From contig CP076053.1 of the NCBI GenBank assembly GCA_018672315.1, forward strand, positions 2,033,827 to 2,097,826: DNA of 64,000 bases, read 5' to 3'. The translations under genes were made by a program, and so were the position numbers. Source of the stretch: Nocardioidaceae bacterium. GTDB taxonomy: Bacteria; Actinomycetota; Actinomycetes; Propionibacteriales; Nocardioidaceae. Each line of letters begins with the position of its first letter. Position 1 is the first letter of the stretch. Below the pieces are notes generated by a model. The model saw only the letters and a program-made list of their open reading frames with translations. It was not told the DNA's origin and made no database searches. Shown piece by piece: positions 41,238 through 50,355 of the stretch.

Positions 41238-42142
41238 GCATGAGCCGCACAGACGTCATGGAGCACGAGGACCCCACCATCGAGGAGCCGCCCGGTGCGC
41301 CGGAGCGGGTGCGTCAGGTCACTGTGCGTGGCATCAGCGCGCGGGTCTCGGTCCGCCCCGGCACCGGCCCGTACACCGACGCGCCGCCCCTGCTGCTGTG
41401 CAACGGCATCGGGATCAGCTTCGAGGCCTTCGGCCCCTTCGTCGAGGCCCTGGACCCACGCCGCGGCGTCGTGCGCTTCGACGTGCCGGGTGTCGGCGGC
41501 AGCGCACCACCGCCGTTCCCGTACACGATCGCCGCCCTCTCCTCCTGGGTCACCGCCCTGATGGCCAAGCTCGGGTACCGCGAGTTCGACGTGCTCGGCA
41601 TCAGCTGGGGCGGCGGGCTCGCCCAGCAGCTCGCGGTGCAGTCCCGACGTCGCGTACGCCGGGTCGTGCTCGTCGCCACCGGCACCGGCGCGCTGATGGT
41701 GCCCGCCAACCCGAAGGTGCTCGGGATCATGGCCACACCGCGGCGGCACCGCGATCCCGGGTACGCGGCCGAGGTCGCCGGCACCATCTACGGGGGCACG
41801 ATGCGCACCCACCCCGAGCAGGGCGCAGCCCTGCTGCACTCGATGACCAGGGCCGGCCCCAAACGCGGCTACTACTACCAGCTGCTCGCGATGACCGGGT
41901 GGAGCAGCCTGCCGTTCCTCAAGCTCATCCGGCAGCCGACCCTGGTCATGGGCGGGGACGACGACCCGATCATCCCCGCGGTCAACCCGCGGATGCAGGC
42001 CCGACTGATCCCACGGGCCCGGTTGCACCTCTACGACGGCGGCCACATCTCGCTGATGACCGAGGCCGAGCAGCTGGCCCCCGTCGTGGAGACGTTCTTG
42101 GACGAGCAGGACACGAACGACTCCGACACCCACGCCGACTGA
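41234..42142 (+). CDS. phaZ: Alpha/beta hydrolase, intracellular PHA depolymerase-like
   Basis: The 302-aa alpha/beta hydrolase has the nucleophile elbow GISWGGGLAQQ, an oxyanion-side LLLCNGIG and the catalytic His in DGGHISLM. The Asp is in MGGDDDPIIP. GISWGG and the LCNGIG start match the intracellular medium-chain PHA depolymerase family found beside PHA synthases. GTG 41234 overlaps the phaC stop; ATG 41240 is an alternative. Coupled synthesis and breakdown of storage polymer is the likely role, and substrate chain length is not determined. Confidence 0.82.
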   Translation: MSMSRTDVMEHEDPTIEEPPGAPERVRQVTVRGISARVSVRPGTGPYTDAPPLLLCNGIGISFEAFGPFVEALDPRRGVVRFDVPGVGGSAPPPFPYTIAALSSWVTALMAKLGYREFDVLGISWGGGLAQQLAVQSRRRVRRVVLVATGTGALMVPANPKVLGIMATPRRHRDPGYAAEVAGTIYGGTMRTHPEQGAALLHSMTRAGPKRGYYYQLLAMTGWSSLPFLKLIRQPTLVMGGDDDPIIPAVNPRMQARLIPRARLHLYDGGHISLMTEAEQLAPVVETFLDEQDTNDSDTHAD

Positions 42143-42155
42143 AACCGAGGACCCC

Positions 42156-43340
42156 GTGCCAGACCGTGACGAGAGCCCGTTCTCCGACTTCCTCTCCTTC
42201 GAGCTGCTGCTCGACGACGACGACCGCGACCTGCTGCGGCGGACGCGCGCCTTCATGACCCAGGAGGTCGAGCCCCTCATCAACGACCACTGGACCCGGG
42301 CGAGCTTCCCCCACGAGATCGTGCCGGGCATGGCGGAGCTCGGCATCGCCGGCCTCGTCGTCGACCACGAGTCGTGCCCGAATCGCGGGGCGCTGGTGGA
42401 CGGGATGATCTCGATGGAGCTCGCTCGCACCGACCCGAGCATCGCGACCTTCATGGGCGTCCACGGTGGTCTCGCGATGCTCTCCATCCGGGTAGGCGGC
42501 GACGAGGAGCAGCACGACCGCTGGCTGCCGGCGATGGCGCGCATGGAGAAGATCGGCGCCTTCGGGCTGACCGAGCCCGAGATCGGCTCCGCGATCTCCC
42601 AGGGAATGCTGACCACTGCGAAGCGCGACGGGGACGAGTGGATCCTCGACGGCGACAAGAAGTGGATCGGCAACGCCGCGTTCGCCGACGTGCTGGTCAT
42701 CTGGGCGCGCGACGTCGACGACGACCAGGTCAAGGGCTTCGTGGTCGAGAAGGGCACCGAGGGTGTCGAGTTCGAGATCATCGAGGACAAGATCGCGTTG
42801 CGCGCGGTGGAGAACGCCGAGGTCCACCTGCGCGGCGCGCGCGTGCCCGAGGCCAACCGGCTGCAGCGCGCCGACTCCTTCGCCACCACCTCCGAGGTGC
42901 TGCGGCTGACACGCATGAGCGTCGCCTGGATGGCGGTGGGGTGTGCCCGCGGCGCCTACGAGCACGCCCTCGCCTACACCAAGCAGCGCGAGCAGTTCGG
43001 CAAGCCCATCGCGAGCTTCCAGCTGGTGCAGGACCTGCTCGTGAAGATGCTCTCGAACGTGACCGCGGCCACCGCGATGAACGTCCGCGCGTCGCAGCTG
43101 CAGGACGCGGGCCTGCTCGCCGACGAGCACGCCTCGCTGTGCAAGGCGCACGCGACGGTGCGCATGCGCGAGACGGTCGGGTGGGCCCGCGAGGTCCTCG
43201 GCGGCAACGGCATCCTGCTCGAGCACCACGTGGGCCGCTTCGTCGCGGACGCCGAGGCGATCTACTCCTACGAGGGCACGCGTGAGATCAACAGCCTCAT
43301 CGTCGGTCGCGCGATCACAGGGGAGAGCGCCTTCGTGTGA
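42156..43340 (+). CDS. Acyl-CoA dehydrogenase
   Basis: The 394-aa flavoprotein has FAD-contact motifs GAFGLTEPEIGSAISQ and DEWILDGDKKWIGNA, a mid-domain RMSVAWMAVGCARGAYEHAL and EQFGKPIASFQLVQDLL. The C-terminal catalytic base region is IYSYEGTREINSLIVGRAITG, reminiscent of the glutaryl-CoA dehydrogenase branch. It dehydrogenates an acyl-CoA thioester; the chain is unknown. GTG 42156 follows the depolymerase by 13 bp, so phaC-phaZ-acd likely form one operon. Confidence 0.88.
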   Translation: MPDRDESPFSDFLSFELLLDDDDRDLLRRTRAFMTQEVEPLINDHWTRASFPHEIVPGMAELGIAGLVVDHESCPNRGALVDGMISMELARTDPSIATFMGVHGGLAMLSIRVGGDEEQHDRWLPAMARMEKIGAFGLTEPEIGSAISQGMLTTAKRDGDEWILDGDKKWIGNAAFADVLVIWARDVDDDQVKGFVVEKGTEGVEFEIIEDKIALRAVENAEVHLRGARVPEANRLQRADSFATTSEVLRLTRMSVAWMAVGCARGAYEHALAYTKQREQFGKPIASFQLVQDLLVKMLSNVTAATAMNVRASQLQDAGLLADEHASLCKAHATVRMRETVGWAREVLGGNGILLEHHVGRFVADAEAIYSYEGTREINSLIVGRAITGESAFV

Positions 43341-43359
43341 GGCGGGGTAGAGGGGCGGG

Positions 43360-44592
43360 GTGATCACGTCGCCCCGTCTCCCCGTCGGTCGTGCGTCCGG
43401 GTGGACCGGCGCACTCCTCGTCGGGCTCGCCTTCGCGGTCGGGATGGCCGGGGCGACACTGCCCACGCCTCTCTACCCCGTCTACGCCGACCGGCTGGGG
43501 TTCGGTGAGCTGACCGTGACGCTTGTCTTCAGCGCCTACGCCGTCGGGGTCACGGGGGGCCTGCTCCTGCTCGGCCACTGGTCGGACCAGCTGGGCCGGC
43601 GCCCCGTCGTGCTCGCCGGTCTGGGGTTCTCGCTGCTCTCGGCGGTCTGCTTCCTGCTGCCGCTGGCGCTGCCCTGGTTGTACGCCGGGCGGGTGCTCTC
43701 CGGTGTCTCGGCGGGCATCCTCACCGGTACGGCGACGGCGTACGTCGTGGACCTGGCACCGGCGAGCAGCAGCGGGCGCGCGAGTCTGCTCGCGGCCGGC
43801 GTCAACATGGGCGGCCTCGGCGTCGGGCCGCTCCTCACCGGGGTGCTCATGGTGAGCGGGCCCTCCGACACCCGTCTCACCTACGCGGTGCACCTCGTGC
43901 TGACAGTGGTCGCCGCCGCACTCCTGCTCGGTGTCGCGGAGACCGTGACACGATCCCGCGAGCCGTCACTGCGGCCCCGACGGCTGCACGTCCCGGTCGG
44001 CGCACGAGCGGTGTTCCTGCGGTCGGCGATCGCCGGCTTCGCGGGCTTCGCGGTGCTGGGGCTCTTCACCGCGGTCTCCCCGGCGTTCCTGGCCGACGTG
44101 CTGGGACGCGACAGCCCTGTGCTGGTCGGCCTGGTGGTGCTGCTGCTGTTCGGGTCCTCCGTGGTGGGGCAGGCGGTCTCGACGGGGATGGGGACTGACC
44201 GTTCCCTGCCCCTCGGCTGCGTGCTGCTCGTGCTGGGCATGGCCGCGGTCGCGTGGGCGCTGGCCACGGCCTCGCTCGGTTGGCTGTGCGGGGGCGCGGT
44301 CGTCGCCGGGGTCGGCCAGGGCCTCAGCTTCCGGGCAGGCCTGGCGGGCGTCACCGCCGCGACGCCCGAGGAGCAGCGCGGCGCGGTGACCTCGACCTTC
44401 TTCGTCGCGCTCTACGTCGGCATCTCCTTCCCGGTGATCGGCGAGGGCGCCCTGGCCTCGGCCGTGGGACTGCGTCCCGCGGGCATCGCCTTCAGCGTCC
44501 TCGTCGGGGTGATGGCCGTCGTCGCCGTCGTGCTCCTGCTGAGGCAACGGAACCGCGCGGCCGAGACCACGACGCCGGCGCCCACCGGGTGA
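43360..44592 (+). CDS. MFS transporter
   Basis: The 410-aa major facilitator protein has about 12 TM helices. Motif A between TM2 and TM3 is GHWSDQLGRRPVVL, and a TM4-TM5 region reads AGRVLSGVSAGILTGTATAY. The motif and length fit drug or metabolite efflux permeases of the DHA1 type, but the substrate is unknown. GTG 43360 lies 19 bp after the acyl-CoA dehydrogenase stop. The Thr/Pro-rich tail is short. Confidence 0.82.
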   Translation: MITSPRLPVGRASGWTGALLVGLAFAVGMAGATLPTPLYPVYADRLGFGELTVTLVFSAYAVGVTGGLLLLGHWSDQLGRRPVVLAGLGFSLLSAVCFLLPLALPWLYAGRVLSGVSAGILTGTATAYVVDLAPASSSGRASLLAAGVNMGGLGVGPLLTGVLMVSGPSDTRLTYAVHLVLTVVAAALLLGVAETVTRSREPSLRPRRLHVPVGARAVFLRSAIAGFAGFAVLGLFTAVSPAFLADVLGRDSPVLVGLVVLLLFGSSVVGQAVSTGMGTDRSLPLGCVLLVLGMAAVAWALATASLGWLCGGAVVAGVGQGLSFRAGLAGVTAATPEEQRGAVTSTFFVALYVGISFPVIGEGALASAVGLRPAGIAFSVLVGVMAVVAVVLLLRQRNRAAETTTPAPTG

Positions 44593-44594
44593 GG

Positions 44595-44975
44595 TCAGTC
44601 GCGGTCCAGCGCGGCGAGACCGAGACCGACCGCCGTCAGGGCGAGCAGGGCGCTGGAGACCGACGTCTTCGGAGCGCCCTGCTTCAACCCGATCGCGTAC
44701 GCCAACGCGTCGACGGTGTCGACCCCGATGCCGACCGTCGTGGTCGCACGACGCACCGCCGGGTCCGGAGAGAACGCACCGGCGGCGAGGGCGAGCTCGC
44801 GGGCGGCGAACATGCGCGTCATCACTCCCGCGGACGCGTCCTCCGGTGTCCCCATGCCTGCGAGCGCCCACGTCGTGCGTGGGCTGGCCGCGGCGCTGAT
44901 GCCGACCACCAGTCGCAGCGCTCCCAGGGTCCTGGCGGGGTCGTCGAGGGCGGCGTCGCGAAGGTGGCTGAGCAC
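44595..44975 (-). CDS. Small hydrophobic membrane protein of unknown function
   Basis: The 126-aa protein starts at GTG 44975 with SD AGGAG; an in-frame extension to 45056 lacks a ribosome site. Hydrophobic segments are TLGALRLVVGISAAASP, FAARELALAAGAF and SSALLALTAVGLGLAAL. The phrase TRMFAARELALAAGA recurs in small actinobacterial membrane proteins (DUF4267-like), but I cannot name the family with certainty. It converges on the MFS gene with a 2-bp gap. Confidence 0.6.
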   Translation of the reverse strand: MLSHLRDAALDDPARTLGALRLVVGISAAASPRTTWALAGMGTPEDASAGVMTRMFAARELALAAGAFSPDPAVRRATTTVGIGVDTVDALAYAIGLKQGAPKTSVSSALLALTAVGLGLAALDRD

Positions 44976-45204
44976 GGGGGGTCTCCTGGGAGTCGAGGAT
45001 CGTGGTGATGCCGGACGGGCGGCACGGGACGGTCGGCCGGTGCCGTGGCGGCTCATCTTGGCAAAGACTCGTCGTGCCGGGGTCCGATCTGCCTCAACGA
45101 CGGGCGCAGTCGGGACGGCGGAACCTACGATCGGAGGCGACAGGTCGACTCGCTGGACCGTCGCCCCGAACGCTCACCCGAGCCCTGTCCCCTTCGGAGA
45201 CCCC

Positions 45205-46680
45205 ATGGACGATGCGCGCGCGACGCCGCGTCGTCGACGGCGCGGACTCGTGCGGGGACAGGCAGGGACACTGGCCCGTGCGATGCCCGCTCTCGTGCTC
45301 GCCGGTGGCGTCCTCACGCTCCCGCTCGGTGCCGCCGCCGGGGCTCCGGTGAGCACGGCCGGACCCGCGCTGCCGGACATCCCCACTGCGGTGGGTGGGC
45401 TCACCGACACCACCGACACCAGCGACACCGCGGACGCCCCCGGCTCCTCGACCACGCTCGGCGCCGCCGCGGAGTCCACGGTCGCGATCGACGAACGACG
45501 CGCGCAGGCTCGCGCGGAGCGACGTCGCCGCGCGGCCGACGTACGCCGCGCCGCCGAGCGGCTCGAGGCCGACCGGCAGGTGGCGCTCACAGCGATGTGG
45601 GAGCCCGACCCGACCCTCCTGGCGCCGCGCGAATCCGACTCCCCGCAGACCGCCGAGGTGCGCTCGCGGCTCGCGGCCCTGGTCGAGAGGTTGAGCCGCG
45701 CGAGCAGCGACTACGAGGAGGCGTTGTACGCCGCGGACCGCAGCCGGGTCGAGGCGCGACGCGCACGGGCTGCGTCGGCGGCCGCCGCGGAGCGGTCCGG
45801 GATCGCGAGGCAGCGGTGGGTCGAGGACCGTGCCGCGCTGGTGGCGATCGCCACGGACACCTACCGCAACGGGTCCGTCGGCGATCTCGGCCTGGTGCTG
45901 GGCGCCGGTTCGGCGGAGGACGACGAGGCCTTCTTCTCCGGTCTCACGCTGCTGACACAGGTCAACAGCTCCCAGGGCGACGCCACCGCTCGCGCGGCAG
46001 CCTCGGCACGCGCGCTCGCCGACGCCGTCGCCGAGCAGGAACGGGCCGAGGCCCGGGCCGAGCGGACGGCCGTACGCAACGCCGCGGCGCTGAGCCGCAG
46101 CGCCCGCACCCGCACCCAGGTCGTCGAGGACGTCCGGCGTGCCCAGGCCCTGATCCAGCAGTCGATCCTCGTGGACGAGATCGCCGCCGCGGTCGACACC
46201 GACGAGCTCACCGAGGCGAGCGCCCGTGCCGCGGCCGAGCTCGAGGGCGGCGTGGTCTTCCCCCTGCCCCTGGACTCCGGCTGGCGCGACAACGACAACT
46301 GGGGCAACGCCGGCGGCCACTGGCGTCGCGGTCACACCGGCGACGACTTCTCGGTGGCCTGCGGCACCCCCGTGTACGCCGCCCACCAGGGCACGGTGTC
46401 GATCCGCACGGACCAGGGCTGGTCCGGCAAGTGGCTCGTCACGGTGCAGACGGGCGAGGGCGGACTGGCGACGTGGTACGCCCACATGATGGGTCTGGCC
46501 ACGCAGAACGGCGCCGAGGTCGAGGCCGGTGATGTCATCGGCTACGTCGGGTCGCTGGGCAACTCCACCGGCTGCCACCTGCACTTCGAGGTGCATCCGC
46601 TCGGCGGATCGATCTACGAGGACAACGTCGACCCGGTGGCCTGGCTCACGATCGCGCGCGCGTACCCCGGGGTCTCGTGA
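45205..46680 (+). CDS. Secreted M23 peptidase (paralogue A)
   Basis: The 491-aa product begins at ATG 45205 (SD CGGAG). A twin-Arg-like basic stretch and signal helix (ALVLAGGVLTLPLGAAAGA) come first. A helical coiled-coil region of about 270 residues follows, including TYRNGSVGDLGLVLGAGS. The M23 domain has HTGDD and HLHFEVHP zinc motifs. The motif DNDNWG before the domain is shared with the paralogue at 48826. It probably cleaves peptidoglycan peptide cross-links, or activates amidases. Confidence 0.88.
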   Translation: MDDARATPRRRRRGLVRGQAGTLARAMPALVLAGGVLTLPLGAAAGAPVSTAGPALPDIPTAVGGLTDTTDTSDTADAPGSSTTLGAAAESTVAIDERRAQARAERRRRAADVRRAAERLEADRQVALTAMWEPDPTLLAPRESDSPQTAEVRSRLAALVERLSRASSDYEEALYAADRSRVEARRARAASAAAAERSGIARQRWVEDRAALVAIATDTYRNGSVGDLGLVLGAGSAEDDEAFFSGLTLLTQVNSSQGDATARAAASARALADAVAEQERAEARAERTAVRNAAALSRSARTRTQVVEDVRRAQALIQQSILVDEIAAAVDTDELTEASARAAAELEGGVVFPLPLDSGWRDNDNWGNAGGHWRRGHTGDDFSVACGTPVYAAHQGTVSIRTDQGWSGKWLVTVQTGEGGLATWYAHMMGLATQNGAEVEAGDVIGYVGSLGNSTGCHLHFEVHPLGGSIYEDNVDPVAWLTIARAYPGVS

Positions 46681-46748
46681 CCCTTTCGTGACTCCTCCCG
46701 TCACGCCGACGCATGGCAGCGGGGGCCGCCGCGGCGCACACTGGGGCG

Positions 46749-48239
46749 GTGATCCGACACCTGTCCGCCGGGCTGCTGTGCGCGGCGCTGGCCCTCGCGC
46801 CCACCGTCGCCGCCGCCCAGACCGACGCCGACGGCGGTGCCGGTGCCGGGCCGGAGGAGGCGGCCTCCCCGGCCGTCACGCTCACTCTTCCGGACCGGAG
46901 CCGGTCCGACCTGGCTCGAGCCGTCACCGCGACCGCCACCGCTGCCGAGGGCACACCCCTCCCGGGGCGGGGGGTGCTGGTGCAGGTGCGGACCGGCGAG
47001 ACATGGACCACCGCGGCCACGCTGGTCACGGGCTCGGACGGCACCGCCACCGGCGAGATCGTCGTTCCCCGTGCCCCGGCCGAGCAGCGGTGGCGGAGCG
47101 TGCTGGCGCCGGCTGTGGACGCCCCCGGCGAGGAGCCTCCCGGCGAGACCGTCGTGAGCCCGACGCAGTCGTTGGCCCTGGTGCCGTGGGCGACCCGGGT
47201 TCGCCGTGAGGGACGGACGAGCGTCGTCGACGGACGACGCCTGCGACAGACGTGGACGGTGACCACGCGGCGCGGCGACATCGTGCCCGGTGCCCAGGTC
47301 GTCGTGCGCTCGCGCATGGCCGGCCAGGTCGAACGAGTCACCCGCACCACCGACGAGCGCGGGCAGGTCGTGGTGCGCGACCGTCCCCGCTACGACTCGC
47401 GCTGGGTGGCCCGCGTACGCCCCGGCACCTGGTTCGACGGAGTCGCGACCGACGTCACGGCCGTCGACAACCTGCCCGCGGGGCCGGTCGTGCAGCTGCC
47501 TGCGGACGCGCCGTCGCCCCGGGTGCGGGTGCCTGTGCAGCCGCGGGCCCTCAAGGCGGGGCCGCGCCCCAGGGTCACCCGCATCCCGGGTGCCGTGTGG
47601 CAGGAGATGACGGGCGTGTCCTGGCAGCCCGGCTGCCCGGTGGGCCGCCGCGACCTGCGGCTCGTCCGTGTCAACTACTGGGACTACACCGGCTACGCGC
47701 GTCGGGGGGAGATCGTCGTGAACGCCGCAGCCGCGCAGAACGTCGCCGCCACCTTCGCCCACATCTACCGCGCGAAGCTGCCGATCCGCTCGATGTACCG
47801 GGTGGACCGCTTCGGCTACAGCAGCCGTCTCGACGGCGGCGACGACTTCGCCTCGATGGCCGCCGGCAACACCTCCGGGTTCAACTGTCGTCGGGTGGTC
47901 AACTACACCGCACTGTCACCCCACGCGTACGGGTTCGCGATCGACATCAACACCTGGGAGAACACCTACCGGTCCCGCACGGGCGTGGTGCCGAACACCT
48001 ACTGGCAGTCCCGCTCACACCCGCTGGTCGCGTGGCGCTCGACCTCGCACCGCATGATCCGACTGCTGTCCAGCCACGGCTGGAGCTGGCCGTACGGGCT
48101 GGGGGACACCCACCACTTCTCCGCGCCCGCCGGCGGGTACGCGCGGTCGGCGCGCGTCGCGCAGGCAGGGGGGCACGAGCACGTCCGGGCCCACCGGGAC
48201 GCCACGGGCTACGGCCCCGGCGGCATCGCGCTGGACTGA
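46749..48239 (+). CDS. Secreted M15-type peptidase with long N-terminal region
   Basis: The 496-aa product from GTG 46749 (ATG 46713 is an alternative) has a signal peptide (GLLCAALALAPTVAAAQ). Beta-rich Ig-like segments of about 250 residues follow (VRTGETWTTAATLVTGSDGT, VVRSRMAGQVERVTRTTDE). The C-terminal M15C/VanY domain has zinc motifs in LSPHAYGFAIDINTWEN and WPYGLGDTHHFSAP. It is a larger relative of the protein at 38067. It lies between two M23 peptidases, and all are cell-wall enzymes. Confidence 0.83.
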   Translation: MIRHLSAGLLCAALALAPTVAAAQTDADGGAGAGPEEAASPAVTLTLPDRSRSDLARAVTATATAAEGTPLPGRGVLVQVRTGETWTTAATLVTGSDGTATGEIVVPRAPAEQRWRSVLAPAVDAPGEEPPGETVVSPTQSLALVPWATRVRREGRTSVVDGRRLRQTWTVTTRRGDIVPGAQVVVRSRMAGQVERVTRTTDERGQVVVRDRPRYDSRWVARVRPGTWFDGVATDVTAVDNLPAGPVVQLPADAPSPRVRVPVQPRALKAGPRPRVTRIPGAVWQEMTGVSWQPGCPVGRRDLRLVRVNYWDYTGYARRGEIVVNAAAAQNVAATFAHIYRAKLPIRSMYRVDRFGYSSRLDGGDDFASMAAGNTSGFNCRRVVNYTALSPHAYGFAIDINTWENTYRSRTGVVPNTYWQSRSHPLVAWRSTSHRMIRLLSSHGWSWPYGLGDTHHFSAPAGGYARSARVAQAGGHEHVRAHRDATGYGPGGIALD

Positions 48240-48254
48240 GGGACGGGCGGACGG

Positions 48255-48689
48255 ATGGCGCGGACGTCGGTGGGCAGCTGTCTCTTCTGCCGCATCGTGG
48301 CATCGGAGGAGCCGGCGTACGAGGTGCTGCGTACGCCGGACCTCGTCGGGTTCCTCGACGTGCGACCGGTGCAGAAGGGGCACGTGCTGCTGGTGCCCCG
48401 TGAGCACGTGCCGACGCTGCCGGACCTACCCGCTCGACTGCGCGACCCGTTCCTCGCGGCCGGCCAGCGGCTCGCGGCGGCGGCCGTGCACGAGCTCGGG
48501 TTCGAGGGCAGCTTCGTGGCGATGAACAACACCGTCAGCCAGTCGGTGCCGCACCTGCACCTGCACGTGGTGCCCCGCCGTACGGGCGACGGGTTGCGCG
48601 GATTCTTCTGGCCGCGGCACCGCTACGAGGCGGATGAGGCCGAGGCGTACGCGGGCCGGTGGCGCGACGCGCTGGCCGCCACGCCGTAG
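48255..48689 (+). CDS. HIT-family nucleotide hydrolase/transferase
   Basis: The 144-aa histidine-triad protein has the N-terminal SCLFCRIVASEEPAYEVL, a zinc-type Cys pair, and the triad HLHLHVVP. Such proteins hydrolyse or transfer nucleotide phosphoramidates such as AMP-lysine. It starts 15 bp after the M15 gene and may be co-transcribed with it. The exact substrate is unknown. Confidence 0.9.
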   Translation: MARTSVGSCLFCRIVASEEPAYEVLRTPDLVGFLDVRPVQKGHVLLVPREHVPTLPDLPARLRDPFLAAGQRLAAAAVHELGFEGSFVAMNNTVSQSVPHLHLHVVPRRTGDGLRGFFWPRHRYEADEAEAYAGRWRDALAATP

Positions 48690-48825
48690 GAGAAGGACGC
48701 CGCAACCGGTTGTGCGGACAGGTCGGCGACGGGCACGTATCGTGGTGTCCGCACGGGCCAGCCCGTGACACCACCCGTCGCCGGGCCGTGAATGATGCCC
48801 GCGGCCGCCCGCGACCAGAGGAACC

Positions 48826-50289
48826 ATGACCCGTCCCGACCGTGCCGCCCGGCGTCCGCGTCGACGCCGCGGCACCGCCGCTGCCGCGGTGGTGGCGCTG
48901 GGTCTGATCGGCTTCGGCGGCGTGGGCGACCTCGGTGGCACCCCGGCCGCCGCGATCGAGCTGACCCCGGGCGGGTCCGTGCGGGAGGCGCAGCAGGGTG
49001 CGGCCACAGAGCCCGGGCAGCGCGGCGAGGACGTCTCGCTGCACGAGCACGAGGGCGACGACGCCGCTGCCCGACGGGCGGCCGAGGACCGCGCCCTCGC
49101 GATGGCCGCCACCTGGAAGCCCGACATGAGCCTGCTGGCGCCCCACGAGGGCGATTCCGAGGCGACCGCCGCGCTGCGTGCCGAGCTGGCCGACTCCGTC
49201 ACCAGCCTGCGTCAGGCCTTCACCGAGCACGAGAAGGCGCTGCGTCGGTCCGACCGCGCTGCCCGCCGGCTCGAGGCCGCCCGCAGCGACGTGGCCGTGG
49301 CGGTGCTGGCCACCAGCGCCGCCCGGCTGCAGGTCCAGAAGGACCGCGACGCGCTGATGGCGCTCATGGCCGAGACCTACCGCAACGGGTCCGCGGGATC
49401 GCTGTCGCTGATGCTCGGCGGGTCGAGCGCCGACCGCGACGAGCGGTACGCCGGGGAGGGCCTCTTCTCCGGTCTGACCCTGCTGTCGCAGATGAGCAGC
49501 AGCCAGGACGACGCGCTGCGCACCGTGCGCCGCTCGGCGCGAGAGCTCGCGCGCGTGCAGGCCGCGGAGGAGCAGGCCCGGGACCGGGCCGAGCAGCGGG
49601 ACGCCTCGGCCGCCGACGCCCTGCGCGCCGCCGAGCGTGTCCGTGCGAGCGTCGTCGAGGAGGTCGAGGGCATCCAGGACCTCGTGCGCCAGTCGGTGCT
49701 GCGCGACGAGGTGAAGCGCCGCCAGGCCGCCGCCCTGGCCGAGCGGGACGCGTTGCTGGCCGAGGACCGATCGTTCCTCGAGGCGTTCTCCGGTCTCTCG
49801 CCCGCGGCCAGCGACGAGCTCATGCGTGCTGCGGCGCGCCTCGCGGCCGCGTCCCCAGGGGGTGTGGTCTTCCCGCTCCCGGAGAACGCGTCCTGGTACG
49901 ACAACGACAACTGGGGTGGCGACGGGGGCCTGTGGGCCGCCGGTCACACCGGTGACGACTTCTCCGCGCCCTGCGGCACGCCTGTGCTCGCGGCGACCCG
50001 GGGCACGGTCACGGTCCGCACGGACCAGGCGTGGTCAGGCCGCTGGCTCGTGGTCGTGCAGGGTGACGACGGCGTCGCGGCCACCTGGTACGCCCACATG
50101 CAGGAGCTGCTCGTCGCGGACGGCGACCGGGTCAAGGCCGGCCAGCGCATCGGCGCCGTCGGCACGGAGGGCAACTCCACCGGGTGCCACCTGCACTTCG
50201 AGGTGCACCCGCTCGGCGGCTCGATCTACGAGGACAACGTCGACCCGGTGTCCTTCCTGCGGCTGTCCGGGGCCTACCCGACCGCCTAG
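48826..50289 (+). CDS. Secreted M23 peptidase (paralogue B)
   Basis: The 487-aa paralogue of the protein at 45205 has an Arg-rich N terminus with a signal helix (AAAAVVALGLIGFGGVG). Coiled-coil segments follow, with WKPDMSLLAPHEGDS and TYRNGSAGSLSLMLGGS. The DNDNWG motif and an M23 domain with HTGDD and HLHFEVHPLGGSIYED come last. The two M23 domains are closely similar, and both have the same pre-domain motif and coiled coil. Divergence in the N-terminal half suggests a fairly old duplication. A role as peptidoglycan hydrolase is likely. Confidence 0.88.
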   Translation: MTRPDRAARRPRRRRGTAAAAVVALGLIGFGGVGDLGGTPAAAIELTPGGSVREAQQGAATEPGQRGEDVSLHEHEGDDAAARRAAEDRALAMAATWKPDMSLLAPHEGDSEATAALRAELADSVTSLRQAFTEHEKALRRSDRAARRLEAARSDVAVAVLATSAARLQVQKDRDALMALMAETYRNGSAGSLSLMLGGSSADRDERYAGEGLFSGLTLLSQMSSSQDDALRTVRRSARELARVQAAEEQARDRAEQRDASAADALRAAERVRASVVEEVEGIQDLVRQSVLRDEVKRRQAAALAERDALLAEDRSFLEAFSGLSPAASDELMRAAARLAAASPGGVVFPLPENASWYDNDNWGGDGGLWAAGHTGDDFSAPCGTPVLAATRGTVTVRTDQAWSGRWLVVVQGDDGVAATWYAHMQELLVADGDRVKAGQRIGAVGTEGNSTGCHLHFEVHPLGGSIYEDNVDPVSFLRLSGAYPTA

Positions 50290-50355
50290 GTCCGCCTGTC
50301 GGACGGCTAGCGTGAGTCACGCACAGTCACGTTCAGCCACGGACAGGGAGTTGTC

